Shown piece by piece: positions 33,027-44,572 of a stretch of DNA of 64,000 nt (its first letter is position 1; every line of letters starts with the position of its first letter). The position numbers and the translations under genes were made by a program. Source of the DNA: Cunninghamia lanceolata (taxonomy: Eukaryota > Streptophyta > Pinopsida > Cupressales > Cupressaceae); contig BSBN01000254.1 in the NCBI GenBank assembly GCA_027924645.1, forward strand, positions 16,624,501 through 16,688,500. Direction: 5' to 3'. The notes under the pieces were generated by a model that was not told the DNA's origin, ran no database searches, and worked only from the letters and a program-made list of their open reading frames with translations.

Positions 33027-35881
33027 CTGACTTAATACACTGCCTCCTTCTGACGATTTTTGGGGTAGCAGAAAACCTTTCACCACAGGCAAATTCCTCA
33101 GAGCTATAAAAAATCGAGAGAGGTTATTGTAGAGGCACTCTACGTGATCCCGTTGCCTCAGACGGAATGTTTTTAAGTGACACAGTTTTAAAGTAACATC
33201 TCGTCAAAGATTGCTGCCTTTTTGCACTTTGGACTCTTCAGGGATATCGTCGGTACAATGTAGCTCTGACTGTTTCGACATGTTTGGGTGAAAAATAGGA
33301 CCATGCCAAGCATAAATGTACCCATTCGGATGCATTGGAATAGTCAGTTTGGTCGCATTAGGAGCAGGATGAAAGTTACACCCCTTTGCAACTTTACACT
33401 GCCTCCTTCTAACGATTTTTGGGGCAACAGAAAACCTTTCACCATGGGCAAATGCCTAAGAGCTATAAAAAACCGAGAGAGGTTATTGTAGAGGCACTCT
33501 ACGTGATCACGTTGCCTCAGACAGAATGTTTCTAAATGACACAGTTTTCGAGTAACATCTTGTCAAATATTGCTGCCTTTTTGCACTTTGGACTCTTCAG
33601 GGATATCGTCGGTACAATGTAGCTCCGACTGTTTCGACATGTTTGGGTGAGAAATAGGACCATGCCTAGCATAAATGTACCCATTCGGATGTGTTGGAAC
33701 AGTCAGTTTGGTCGCATCAGGAGCAGGACGAAAGTTACACCCCTTTGCAACTTTACACTGCCTCCTTCTGATGATTTTTGGGGCAACAGAAAACCTTTCA
33801 CCACTGGCAAATGCCTCAGAGCTATAAAAAACCGAAAGAGGTTATTGTAGAGGTACTCTACATGATCCTGTTGCCTCAGACGAAATGTTTCTAAGTGACA
33901 CAATTTTTGAGTAACATCTCGTCAAAGATTGCTGCCTTTTTGCACTTTGGACTCTTCAGGGATATCGTCGGTACAATGTAGCTCCGACTATTTCGACATG
34001 TTTGGGTGAGAAATAGGACCATGCCTAGCATAAATGTACCCATTCAGACACGTTGGAACAGTCAGTTTGGTCGCATCAGGAACAGGACGAAAGTTACACC
34101 CCTTTGCAACTTTACACTGCCTCCTTCTGACGATTTTTGGGGCAATAGAAAACCTTTCACCACGGGTAAATGCCTTAGAGCTATAAAAAACCGAGAGAGT
34201 TTATTGTAGAGGCATTCTACGTGATCTCGTTGCCTCAGACGGAATGTTTCTAAGTGACACGATTTTCGAGTAACATCTCGTCAAAGATTGCTGCCTTTTT
34301 GCACTTTGGACTCTTCAGGGATATCGTCGGTACAATGTAGCTCCGATTGTTTCGACATGTTTGGGTGAGAATTAGGACCATGCCTAGCATAAATGTACCC
34401 ATTCGGACGCGTTGGAACAGTCAGTTTGGTCGCATCAGGAGCAGGACGAAAGTTACACCCCTTTGCAACTTTACACTGCCTCCTTCTGACGATTTTTGGG
34501 GCAACAAAAAACCTTTCACCACGGGCAAATGCCTAAGAGCTATAAAAAACTGAGAGAGGTTATTGTAGAGGCACTCTACATGATCCCGTTGCCTCAGATG
34601 GAATGTTTCTAAGTGACACAATTTTCGAGTAACATCTCGTCAAAGATTGCTGCCTTTTTGCACTTTGGACTCTTTAGGGATATCATCGGTACAATGTAGC
34701 TCCGACTGTTTCGACATGTTTGGGTGAAAAATAGGACCATGCCTAGCATAAATGTACCCATTCAGATGCATTGGAATAGTCAGTTTGGTCGCATCAGGAA
34801 CAGGACGAAAGTTACACCCCTTTGCAACTTTACACTGCCTCCTTTTGACGATTTTTGGGGCAACAGAAAACCTTTCACCACGGGTAAATGCCTCAGAGCT
34901 ATAAAAAACTGAGAGAGGTTATTGTAGAGGAACTCTATGTGATCCCGTTGCCTTAGACGGAATGTTTCTAAGTGACACGATTTTTGAGTAACATCTCGTC
35001 AAAGATTGCTGCCTTTTTGCACTTTGGACTCTTTAGGGATATCGTCGGTACAATGTAGCTCCGACTGTTTCGACATGTTTGGGTGAGAAATAGGACAATG
35101 CCTAGCATAAATGTACACATTCAGATGCGTTGGAACAGTCAGTTTGGCCGCATCAGGAGTAGGACGAAAGTTACACCCCTTTACAACTTTACACTGCCTC
35201 CTTCTGATGATTTGTGGGGCAACAGAAAACCTTTCACCGCGGGCAAATGCCTCAGAGCTATAAAATACTGAGAGAGGTTATTGTAGAGGCACTCTACGTG
35301 ATCCCATTGCCTTAGACGGAATGTTTCTAAGTGACACGATTTTCAAGTAACATCTCGTCAAAGATTGCTGCCTTTTTGCACTTTGGACTCTTCAGGGATA
35401 TCGTCGGTACAATGTAGCTCCGACTGTTTCAACATGTTTGGGTGAGAAATAGGACCATGCCTAGCATAAATGTACCCATTCGGATGCGTTGGAATAGTCA
35501 GTTTGGTCGCATCAGGAGCAGGATGAAAGTTACACCCCTTTGCAACTTTACACTGCCTCCTTCTGACGATTTTTGGGGCAGCAGAAAACCTTTCACCACG
35601 GGTAAATGCCTCAGAGCTATAAAAAACTAAGAGAGGTTATTGTAGAGGCACTCTACATGATAGCGTTGCCTTAGACAAAATATTTCTAAGTGACACAGTT
35701 TTCAAGTAACATCTCGTCAAAGATTGCAGCCTTTTTGCACTTTGGACTCTTCAGGGATATCGTTGGTACAATGTAGCTCAGACTGTTTCGACATGTTTGG
35801 GTGAAAAACAGGACCATGCCTAGCATAAATGTACCCATCCGAATGTGTTGGAACAGTCATTTTGGTCACATCACGAGCAGG
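33027..35881 (+). repeat. Tandem satellite, exact 359-bp period, about eight copies
   Basis: The phrase GACCATGCCTAGCATAAATG or a close variant recurs at steps of 359 bp (near 33300, 33659, 34018, 34377, 34736, 35095, 35454, and a last one near 35813). Copies differ by scattered point changes with essentially no indels. Both strands of the unit carry 60-70 codon open frames repeated in each copy, which I take as a by-product. A single diverged unit lies in GIANT-1 at 49921-50235. A short piece of the array's right edge (GAGCAGGACACCAAAAATGC) is repeated near 36159. Confidence 0.95.
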
Positions 35882-36315
35882 ACACCAAAAATGCAAAAGT
35901 TGCTTTGTGCAACTTGACAACATTGACACTTTTTTGCAACATGACTCAAAGACTCAAACTGACCCCAAATGACTCAAAGTGACTTAAAATCACCTTGATT
36001 ATAGAGGTCAAGGTGCTCCTTATCATTCATTCATTATGAGCGCCTTGGGAGAATGGTATATAAGTCATCATCATGATTGGGCGCCCTGGATCCAGAGTGT
36101 TGGAGAGATCATCAAATGGTGTCTAGTAGGGTGAGTTATGAGTTTGGTCGCATCAGGAGCAGGACACCAAAAATGCATAACATGATGATGTAAAAATGTG
36201 TACATATGTGTAAAAATGCAGGAGGAAATAAAAAAAGACAAACCTTACAAATTAATGTGCATACTTACAACTCAATGTAACATAACTTTACAAAATCAAT
36301 GTGAATACTTATAAA
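35882..36315. other. Short resumption of AGGCGC sequence and AT-rich spacer
   Basis: Contains GAGCGCCTTGG and GGGCGCCCTGG near 36038-36090, showing that the satellite sits inside the AGGCGC field. After that there is unassigned AT-rich DNA. Confidence 0.5.
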
Positions 36316-36717
36316 TTAATCCAATGAACCATCTAGATCTACTCTACTCTTTATTGTGTCAAGTATTGCTTCATGGTCAGACTCATGCACCTTCCACAAT
36401 ATTTTGTTCAAAGGTCTACCCCGATACTTTATCAAATGAACATTGCATGCCACGACAAGGTTCGAGTAATGAAGAATCTTTCGATACATGTCAAAGTCCT
36501 GAAATAGCTAAATATTAACACTCTTATGTGGGTACCTTCTAAGCCATGTTCCAGTAATAACCACTGATCCCTTAGGGTATTCGATGTTTTCTCCATCTGT
36601 AACAGGGGCCTCTAATTTCTTTTTCGCCTCAACACAATGACATAAGTAATAATCTGTTCCCTCTTCATTATCAAACCCTAATCCCTCAACCCTCAACCCT
36701 AATCTATCATCCGTCAT
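36316..36717 (-). pseudogene. C-terminal remnant of a minus-strand GIANT protein
   Basis: A minus-strand frame enters from the telomere-like array and becomes coding-like at about 36668 (DNEEGTDYYLCHCVEAKKKL), continues through PKGSVVITGTWLRRYPHKSV, crosses one TAG near 36508, then FQDFDMYRKILHYSNLVVAC, CNVHLIKYRGRPLNKILWKV and HESDHEAILDTI, ending at TAA 36316-36318. The conserved look (acidic start, YYL-x-C, GSVV, HYSNLVVA) suggests the tail of a larger transposon protein. The 5' part is replaced by the array. It may belong to the same protein as the N-terminal remnant at 50240-51360 (inference). Codons 5' of 36668 are array sequence. Confidence 0.5.
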
Positions 36718-39700
36718 CCCTCCACACTCTACTTTAACCCTAATTCATCGACCCTCAACCCTATCCCTAAACCCTTGACCCTCGAACCTCAACCCTCAAC
36801 CCTCAACATCAAACCCTAATCCCTCAACCCTTAACTCTACTCCCTCAACCTTCAACCCTGATCCTAAACCCTAAACCCTCAATGCCAAATTCTAATCCCT
36901 TAACCCTTCACTCTAATCCCTCAACCCTAAACCCTCAACACTATACCTTAAACCCTAATCCCTCAACCCTAACCCTAAACCTTGTCCCTAAACCCTAATC
37001 CCTTCAACCTCAACCCTATCCCTAAACCCTTGACCCTCAAACCTCAGCCCTCGACGTCAAACCCTAATCCCTCAACCCTTAACTCTAATCCCTCATCTCT
37101 CAACCCTTACCCTAAACCCTCAACCCTCAACATCAAACCCTAATCCCTCAACCCTCAACCCTAATCTATCATCCGTCATCCCTCCACACTCTACTTTAAC
37201 CCTAATTCCTTGACCCTCAACCCTATCCCTAAACCCTTGACCCTCGAACCTCAACCCTCAACCATCAACATCAAACCCTAATCCCTCAACCCTTAACTCT
37301 AATCCCTCGACCTTCAACCCTGATCCTAAACCCTAAACCCTCAACGCCAAATTCTAATCCCTCAACCCTTCACTCTAATCCCTCAACCCTAAACCCTATC
37401 CCTAAACCCTCAACACTATACCTTAAACCCTAATCCCTCAACCCTAACCCTAAACCTTATCCCTAAACCCTAATCCCTTCAACCTCAACCCTATCCCTAA
37501 ACCCTTGACCCTCGAACCTCAGCCCTCGACGTCAAACCCTAATCCCTCAACCCTTAACTCTGATCCCTCATCTCTCAACCCTAACCCTAAACCCTCAACC
37601 CTCAACATCAAACCCTAATCCCTCAACCCTCAACCCTAATCTATCATCCGTCATCCCTCCACACTCTACTTTAACCCTAATTCCTTGACCCTCAACCCTA
37701 TCCCTAAACCCTTGACCCTCGAACCTCAACCCTCAACCCTCAACCCTCAACATCAAACCCTAATCCCTCAACCCTTAACTCTAATCCCTCGACCTTCAAC
37801 CCTGATCCTAAACCCTAAACCCTCAACGCCAAATTCTAATCCCTCAACCCTTCACTCTAATCCCTCAACCCTAAACCCTATCCCTAAACCCTCAACACTA
37901 TACCTTAAACCCTAATCCCTCAACCCTAACCCTAAACCTTGACCCTAAACCCTAATCCCTTCAACCTCAACCCTATCCCTAAACCCTTGACCCTCAAACC
38001 TCAGCCCTCGATGTCAAACCCTAATCCCTCAACCCTTAACTCTAATCCCTCATCTCTCAACCCTAACCCTAAACCCTCAACCCTCAACATCAAACCCTAA
38101 TCCCTCAACCCTCAACCCTAATCTATCATCCGTCATCCCTCCACACTCTACTTTAACCCTAATTCCTCGACCCTCAACCCTATCCCTAAACCCTTGACCC
38201 TCGAACCTCAACCCTCAACCCTCAACACCAAACCCTAATCCCTCAACCCTTAACTCTAATCCCTTGACCTTCAACCCTGATCCTAAACCCTAAACCCTCA
38301 ATGCCAAATTCTAATCCCTCAACCCTTCACTCTAATCCCTCAACCCTAAACCCTATCCCTAAACCCTCAACACTATACCTTAAACCCTAATCCCTCAACC
38401 CTAACCCTAAACCTTGTCCCTAAACCCTAATCCCTTCAACCTCAACCCTATCCCTAAACCCTTGACCCTCGAACCTCAGCCCTCGACGTCAAACCCTAAT
38501 GCCTCAACCCTTAACTCTGATCCCTCATCTCTCAACCCTAACCCTAAACCCTCAACCCTCAACATCAAACCCTAATCCCTCAACCCTCAACCCTAATCTA
38601 TCATCCGTCATCCCTCCACACTCTACTTTAACCCTAATTCCTCGACCCTCAACCCTACCCTAAACCCTTGACCCTCGAACCTCAACCCTCAACCCTCAAC
38701 ATCAAACCCTAATCCCTCAACCCTTAACTCTAATCCCTCGACCTTCAACCATGATCCTAAACCCTAAACCCTCAATGCCAAATTCTAATCCCTCAACCCT
38801 TCACTCTAATCCCTCAACCCTAAACCCTATCCCTAAACCCTCAACACTATACCTTAAACCCTAACCCTAAACCTTGTCCCTAAACCCTAATCCCTCAACC
38901 CTCAACCCTAATCTGTCATTCGTCATCCCTCAACTCTAATCCCTCATTCCTAAACCCTAAACGCTATCCCTATTCCTAGACCCTCAACAGGCTCGATACT
39001 ATACCTTAAACCCTAATCCCTCTACCATCGACACTCTTATTTAACCCTAATCCCTTGACCATTAACCCTATCCCTCAACCTCAACCCTCAACCCTCAACC
39101 CTCAACTCTCAACATTAAACCCTAATTCATCAACCCTAAACCCTAATCCCTCAAACCTAAACCCTATCCCTAAACCATCAACCCTCAACACTATACCTCA
39201 AACCCTAATCCCTCAACCCTCAACCCTAAACCTTATCCCTAAACCCTAATCCCTCAACCCTCAACCCTAATCCCTCATCCCTCAACTCTAATCCCTCATC
39301 CCTAAACCCTAAATGCTATCCCTATTCCTAAACCCTCAACAGACTCGATACTATACCTTAAACTCTAATCCCTTATCCCTAAACCCTCCAACCCTATCCC
39401 TAATCCTTATACCCTCCACACTCCACTGTAACCCTAATTCCTCGACCCTCAACCCTATCCCTAAACCCTTGACCCTCGAACCTCAACCCTCAACCCTCAA
39501 CATCAAACCCTAATCCCTCAACCCTTAACTCTGATCCCTCGACCTTCAACCCTGATCCTAAACCCTAAACCCTCAACGCCAAATTCTAATCCCTCAACCC
39601 TTCACTCTAATCCCTCAACCCTAAACCCTATCCCTAAACCCTAACCCTAAACCTTGTCCCTAAACCCTAATCCCTCAACCCTCAACCCTAATCTATCATC

Positions 39701-41550
39701 CGTCATCCCTCAACTCTAATCCCTCATTCCTAAACCCTAAATGCTATCCCTATTCCTAGACCCTCAACAGGCTCGATACTATACCTTAAACCCTAATCCC
39801 TCTACCATCGACACTCTTATTTAACCCTAATCCCTTGACCATTAACCCTATCCCTCAACCTCAACCCTCAACCCTCAACCCTCAACTCTCAACATTAAAC
39901 CCTAATTCATCAACCCTAAACCCTAATCCCTCAAACCTAAACCCTATCCCTAAACCATCAACCCTCAACACTATACCTTAAACCCTAATCCCTCAACCCT
40001 TAACCCTAAACCTTATCCCTAAACCCTAATCCCTCAACCCTCAACCCTAATCCCTCATCCCTCAACTCTAATCCCTCATCCCTCAACTCTAATCCCTCAT
40101 CCCTAAACCCTAAATGCTATCCCTATTCCTAAACCCTCAACAGACTCGATACTATACCTTAAACTCTAATCCCTTATCCCTAAACCCTCCAACCCTATCC
40201 CTAATCCTTACACCCTCCACACTCTACTTTAACCCTAATCCCTTCAACCTCAACCCTATCCCTAAACCCTTGACCCTCGAACCTCAACCCTCAACCCTCG
40301 ACGTCAAACCCTATTCCCTCAACCCTTAACTCTAATCCCTCATCTCTCAACCCTAACCCTAAACCCTAAACCCTCAACCCTCAACGTCAAATCCTAATCC
40401 CTCAACCCTAAACCCTATCCCTAAACCCTCAACACTATACCTTAAACCCTAATCCCTCAGCCCTCAACCCTAAACCTTATTCCTAAACCCTAATCCCTCA
40501 ACCCTCAATCCTAATCTGTCATCCCCCAACTCTAATCCTTCATCCCTAAACCCTAAATGCTACCCCTATTCCTACACCCTCAACAGAATCGATACTATAC
40601 CTTAAACCCTAATCCCTTATCCCTAAACCCTCCAACCCTATCCCTAATCCTTATACCCTCCACACTCTACTTTAACCCTAATTCCTCGACCCTCAACCCT
40701 ATCCCTAAACCCTTGACCCTCAAACCTCAACCCTCAACCCTCAACGTCAAACCCTAATCCCTCAACCCTTAACTCTGATCCCTCGACCCTCAACACTATA
40801 CCTTAAACCCTAATCCATATCCCTCAACCCTTAACCCTTAAAACTTAAACCCTATCCCTACACCCTCAACACTTGACACTATATCTTAAGCCTTAAACCC
40901 TCATCCCTAAAGCCTCAACCCTCAATCCTTAAACCTTAAACCCTAAACCCTATCCCTAATCCCTCTACCCTCAACACTCTAACCCTAACCTCGACATTAA
41001 ATGCTAATCCGTTAACCCTAAACCCTAATCCTAAACCCTCAACCCTCAACCCTCAACACTATACCTTAAACCCTAATCCCTCAACCCTCAACCCTAAACC
41101 TTATCCCTAAACCCTAATCCCTCAACCCTCAACCCTAATCCATCATCCCTCAACTATAATCCCTCATCCCTAATCCCTAAATGCTATCCCTATTCCTAAA
41201 CTCTCAACAGACTTGATACTATACCTTAAACCCTAATCCCTTATCCCTAAACCCTCCAACCCTGTCCCTAATCCTTACACCCTCCACACTCTACTTTAAC
41301 CCTAATCCCTCAACCCTAAACCCTATCCCTAAACCCTTGAACCTTGAACCTCAACCCTCAACCCTTAATGTCAAACCCTAATCCCTCAACCCTTAACTTT
41401 GATCCCTCGACCCTCAACCATAATCTGTCATCCCTCATCCCTAAACCTTAAATGCTATCCCTATTCCTAGACCCTCAACGAGATCGATACTATACCTTAA
41501 ACGTTAATCCCTTATCCGTAAACCTTCCAACTCTATCCCTTATGCCTTAA
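36669..41550 (+). repeat. Degenerate telomere-like heptamer array with higher-order repeats
   Basis: About 4.9 kb of seven-base units related to CCCTAAA (plant telomere, C-rich strand): CCCTAAA, CCCTCAA, CCCTAAT, CCCTTAA, CCCTCGA and others. Within it a block containing AATCTATCATCCGTCATCCC recurs at 36701, 37163, 37638, 38120 and 38595 (steps 462, 475, 482, 475). A second block containing CAACAGGCTCGATACT or CAACAGACTCGATACT recurs from about 38985 at roughly 780-800 bp. Open frames rich in Pro, Asn, Thr, Leu and Ser are by-products of the CCCTCAA variant losing stop codons. It lies within GIANT-2 and truncates the minus-strand remnant. Confidence 0.93.
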
Positions 41551-41594
41551 CCCTCATGATGAATAGCCTTGAATGTAAAAAAATTTGAGTGGGA

Positions 41595-41630
41595 CATAAC
41601 GCGAGCGCGTTATAACGCGCTCGCGTTATG
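41595..41630. repeat. Perfect 36-bp CG-rich palindrome, right subterminal region of GIANT-2
   Basis: From CATAACGCGAGCGCGTTA to its exact reverse complement. A second copy with a few CpG-type changes lies at 41678-41712. It mirrors the left subterminal cluster. Confidence 0.92.
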
Positions 41631-41725
41631 CCAAACATGGCAAAAGATAGACTTGCGGGAAAAAATGTAAGGTGAAACATAACACGAGCGCGTTATAATG
41701 CGCTCGCGTTATTTCTTGCTTTGGG

Positions 41726-41750
41726 AATCCCAAGCCTTGGGCTTGGGATT
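41726..41750. repeat. Perfect 11-bp-stem hairpin in right subterminal region
   Basis: AATCCCAAGCC, loop TTG, GGCTTGGGATT. It corresponds in position to the GGCTTGG hairpin of the left side. Confidence 0.8.
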
Positions 41751-42567
41751 TGCTTTGGATTTCCAACCCAAAGGCTTGGAGTGCCTTATGAACAGTCACA
41801 GACGTGTTTTTCTATATTCTTCAAAATTTCACATAATTTCGTTCGTGCTAACCCTAAGATTTGCACGTGTTTCAAGGTTGAACAAATCAAACACATGGGT
41901 AATGTTAGGCTTTCTCTTAGCTATTTGACGATGTGATTTTTTTCACATTTTAACAATGTTAAGCCTTTCATCTTTAATTTCTTTTGTTTGTGTGTCTGTT
42001 TTTATGCAAAAACCACTGTTTGGTCTTTTTTTCATTGTAAAATAACTATTCATTCAAATTTCAAAAAAATTACATATTTAGAAACTAGACTCCATTCTAC
42101 AAATATTAAAAAAATAAAAAAATTATTTTCAATTAGTTTTCAAAATTTATAGGGGTAGCACGGCCAAAATTCTATTTTTTAGGATGTGTCCACTTTAAAA
42201 ATTAGTAAAAAATCAAATATTCATCAAAAAATTATCAAAAAAATCAGGCATAAACTACATGCTATTAGCTAATTTCTCACTAAAGTGATTTTAAAAATAC
42301 CAAAAAAAAGTTGACCTTTTGAGGGAGCCACAAAACATGCTATGTTATGTTTTTTTGACAGAAACAACACCAATTTATGTGGCTCCCTATTTTGAACCCC
42401 TTAATCTATGCCATTTTCAAAACAAAATAGTAGTTTAGAAAGTAGACTCGGAGCACTACGAACATTGTTTTGGTTGCATCTCCAAATTTTGAGTGTAACT
42501 ATGCTCAATTTCTCATCCAAGGCCAGTATTTCCTGATTTCAGAAAAAAAGTGGCCACTTAAGACCCC
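41751..42567. other. Right inner flank of GIANT-2, no gene seen
   Basis: AT-rich, with many short A and T runs. No motif beyond a repeated GTGGC(T/C)CC phrase was noticed. Confidence 0.5.
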
Positions 42568-42598
42568 TTTTTGGCCCCCCATCTTCTTGCACTTACCC
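42568..42598 (-). repeat. Right terminal inverted repeat of GIANT-2
   Basis: Reverse complement begins GGGTAAGTGCAAGAAGATGG, one mismatch to the left end over 31 bases. The adjacent inner sequence carries GTGGCCA shifted by about ten bases. Followed by CATA at 42599-42602. Confidence 0.88.
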
Positions 42599-42602
42599 CA
42601 TA

Positions 42603-44290
42603 CATAAGTCAAAAGGATGATGAAGAGACAGAGACTGATGAGGAAGTCAAGAAACTGAAGAAGAAAAAGAAAACATCCATGGAATCCTCTGTCGGTAAAC
42701 ATAAAGAAGAAGAGGCAGAAGAATTTGTTGAAAGGTCCACTCTTTCTATTGATGATGTTATCAAGGCAGTCACAGTGGATGGAAATCTACAACCATTAAC
42801 AGAATGCTACAGTCAATTATCTAAACATTTATAATAAAGCATTCATTGAAATTATTTCTCTAATTCCCAAAAGCCTAGAGAAGGAACTTGAAATGAGAAT
42901 GCTAAGGCAAAGGACCTAGAGATCCAAGAATAGATTGCTATTCAACTCTATCCTTCCATTACCTCTCAACAAATGAACATGATCTTCAAGGATTGCAAGG
43001 ATGAGTTCTGGAGCGAAGCAAGAATGAACCAGCTTATGCTTGGAGAGACTGATCAGGTGGCAAAAGAAATAGAAGACATCCTCCAGAATGCCTTAATGAG
43101 ATTCAATCTCCCTGTTATAGAGGAAATAGATGAAGAACCCTCTACCATGGATATAGAAGGATTGAGTACATCGAAAGAAGAATCCACTGAGAAAAATGTA
43201 GAAGAGTCCAAAGAGATGGATAAGGAAGAGACTAAGGACTTGGATTCCTCTATTTCAGAAGAGGAAATTCATGAAGAATTTAACATGTCTCCTCCAGATG
43301 CCACTGTAGATTCAGGAACTGAAGGAGAAGGAAGAAAAGAGGAGAAGGTAAGTCAAGAAGAGGAGAGAAAGGGAAGAGAAGAAGAACAAACAAAGAAGAT
43401 CTCTGATGACAACTCTGACACTGTAAGAGGAAAGAAGTCTCTGGCAAGAGACTGCAAAAGTAGTGAATAATTTCTTGACCAAGGAAATGATGGAGACAAA
43501 TGAACCGGAATTGTTCCAAGTACCCCTCAATTTTGACTCCCTCTCTCTGGTCCAGAGAATGAAGGTAGCATCTTTTGCTCAAGCTAAAGCAAAAGAAAAG
43601 CTTCTGAAGTCTCACATGAAAGACTGTGAGATGATAGAGATTGCATCTGGTGTGTTGGAGAAGATCATGCCATCCTTCCAAAAGGGTCTTTTGGCCTCTT
43701 CATCTGGTAACTTGAAATCTCTTGTTAATTCTATTAGCACATATTTTGATTCTTTGGAGAAATCGGCTGAAGAGAAAGTTCGAAAAAAGTTTTTTAGAAA
43801 GAGATTCTCTGAAGTAAAAGGACTCATAGCAAATGATAGGAGAAATCTGGATATTGGGATAAAGAGCCTAGAAAATACTCTTAAAGATGGCAGAGAATTA
43901 TACAAATTTTGTCTATCTTGGTCCACAGTGACAAACGACATTGTAAAGAAGGTGGAAGAACAAGAAGGTAAACTGTCAAGTTTATCTTAGAATTTTGATC
44001 CTCTCACCTCATTCATAATGAATCAAGAGTGTTAGGCTATTGTCATTATAAATGATATAAAGAGGCTTGAAAAGGAGAAGAAGAATAGAATAAGTAGGTT
44101 GAGTGAACTAAGAGGGATAATCATCCCTAAGTTAGAGGCAATGCATGAGGCCCTAACTGATGCTCAGACCACAGCCTAGACCAGTGATCCAGTAGACTTA
44201 AAGAGGTTAGAAGCTTTTGCATTTTTGTTAAGTGGTCACATCTCAATTTTGGATAGGATGAAGCAGAGTTTGGTGATAGAAGTTGTATAG
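42603..44290 (+). pseudogene. RT-X second ORF, 3' part
   Basis: Continues in frame from 25289 if GIANT-2 and one CATA are removed. It starts with a very acidic and Lys-rich stretch (KDDEETETDEEVKKLKKKKK), then TLSIDDVIKAVTVDGN, an acidic Ser/Glu region (EEKVSQEEERKGREEEQ) and, after a one-base frameshift near 43460, a helical segment (SLVQRMKVASFAQAKAKEKL, LKSHMKDCEMIEIASGVLEK, VKKVEEQEGKLSSL). Several stops follow to about 44290. Predicted coiled-coil character is strong. No enzyme motif is visible. Function unknown; it could be a structural or chromatin-binding protein, or a captured host sequence. Confidence 0.55.
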
Positions 44291-44560
44291 TTGAAAACCA
44301 CCTTTGCAGATATATTTAAGTATATGTAAGTATAACATGTATATATACTTATGCAGCTATGTATAGGTTGATTTTTGCATATTTTGGTGTGCGGACTCCA
44401 CCCTTTGCCATTAATGTCAAAGGGGGAGTGAGAAGTAGTGAAAAATGAGGAATCCAACAAAGGGGGAGCTCCAGTAAAATGTACATAAGACAGAGCATCA
44501 GCCAAGGGGGAGTTTGCTATGACACTTAGTCATTTTTCACTAAGTGTTGCCATCAATGTG

Positions 44561-44570
44561 AAAGGGGGAG
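44561..44570 (+). promoter_or_regulatory. Polypurine tract of RT-X
   Basis: AAAGGGGGAG lies two bases before the 3' LTR at 44573. It is the plus-strand priming site expected for an LTR retroelement. Two more AAAGGGGGAG-like stretches (near 44421 and 44461) precede it. Confidence 0.75.
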
Positions 44571-44572
44571 AT

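Larger units (their letters stand above)
25290..42598 (+). mobile_element. GIANT-2: 17.3 kb TIR DNA element inserted in RT-X
   Basis: The ends are inverted copies: 25290-25320 and 42568-42598 differ at one base in 31 (GGGTAAGTGCAA(A/G)AAGATGG and onward), flanked by CATA. Removing the element plus one CATA rejoins the RT-X second ORF in frame. Contents left to right: CG-rich palindromes and hairpin (25345-25482), a multi-exon plus-strand gene (25742-27712), an AGGCGC-motif field (28530-33010), a 359-bp satellite (33027-35881), a minus-strand coding remnant (36316-36717), a telomere-like array (36669-41550), a second palindrome cluster (41595-41750) and the right end. TIR sequence and target length do not clearly fit a plant superfamily I know, and no DDE transposase is recognised, so I leave it unclassified. 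Confidence 0.85.

Noticed and set aside
33027..35881. CRISPR-like or repeated-gene array (60-70 codon frames every 359 bp on both strands)
   Set aside because: The whole unit repeats with no unique spacers, frames exist on both strands with no start context, and the homologous unit in GIANT-1 does not keep them. It is a satellite.
36669..41550. Pro/Asn/Thr-rich open frames within the telomere-like array
   Set aside because: They are translations of CCCTCAA heptamers (three heptamers give seven residues) and vary with the repeat.
36669..41550. A true chromosome end
   Set aside because: Heptamers are strongly degenerate and organised in higher-order blocks, and transposon sequence continues on both sides.
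25290..42598. Assignment of GIANT-2 to PIF/Harbinger because of the GGG start and a possible 3-bp target copy
   Set aside because: The duplication would be ATA rather than the usual TTA/TAA, 4 bp fits equally well, and no Harbinger transposase is recognised.
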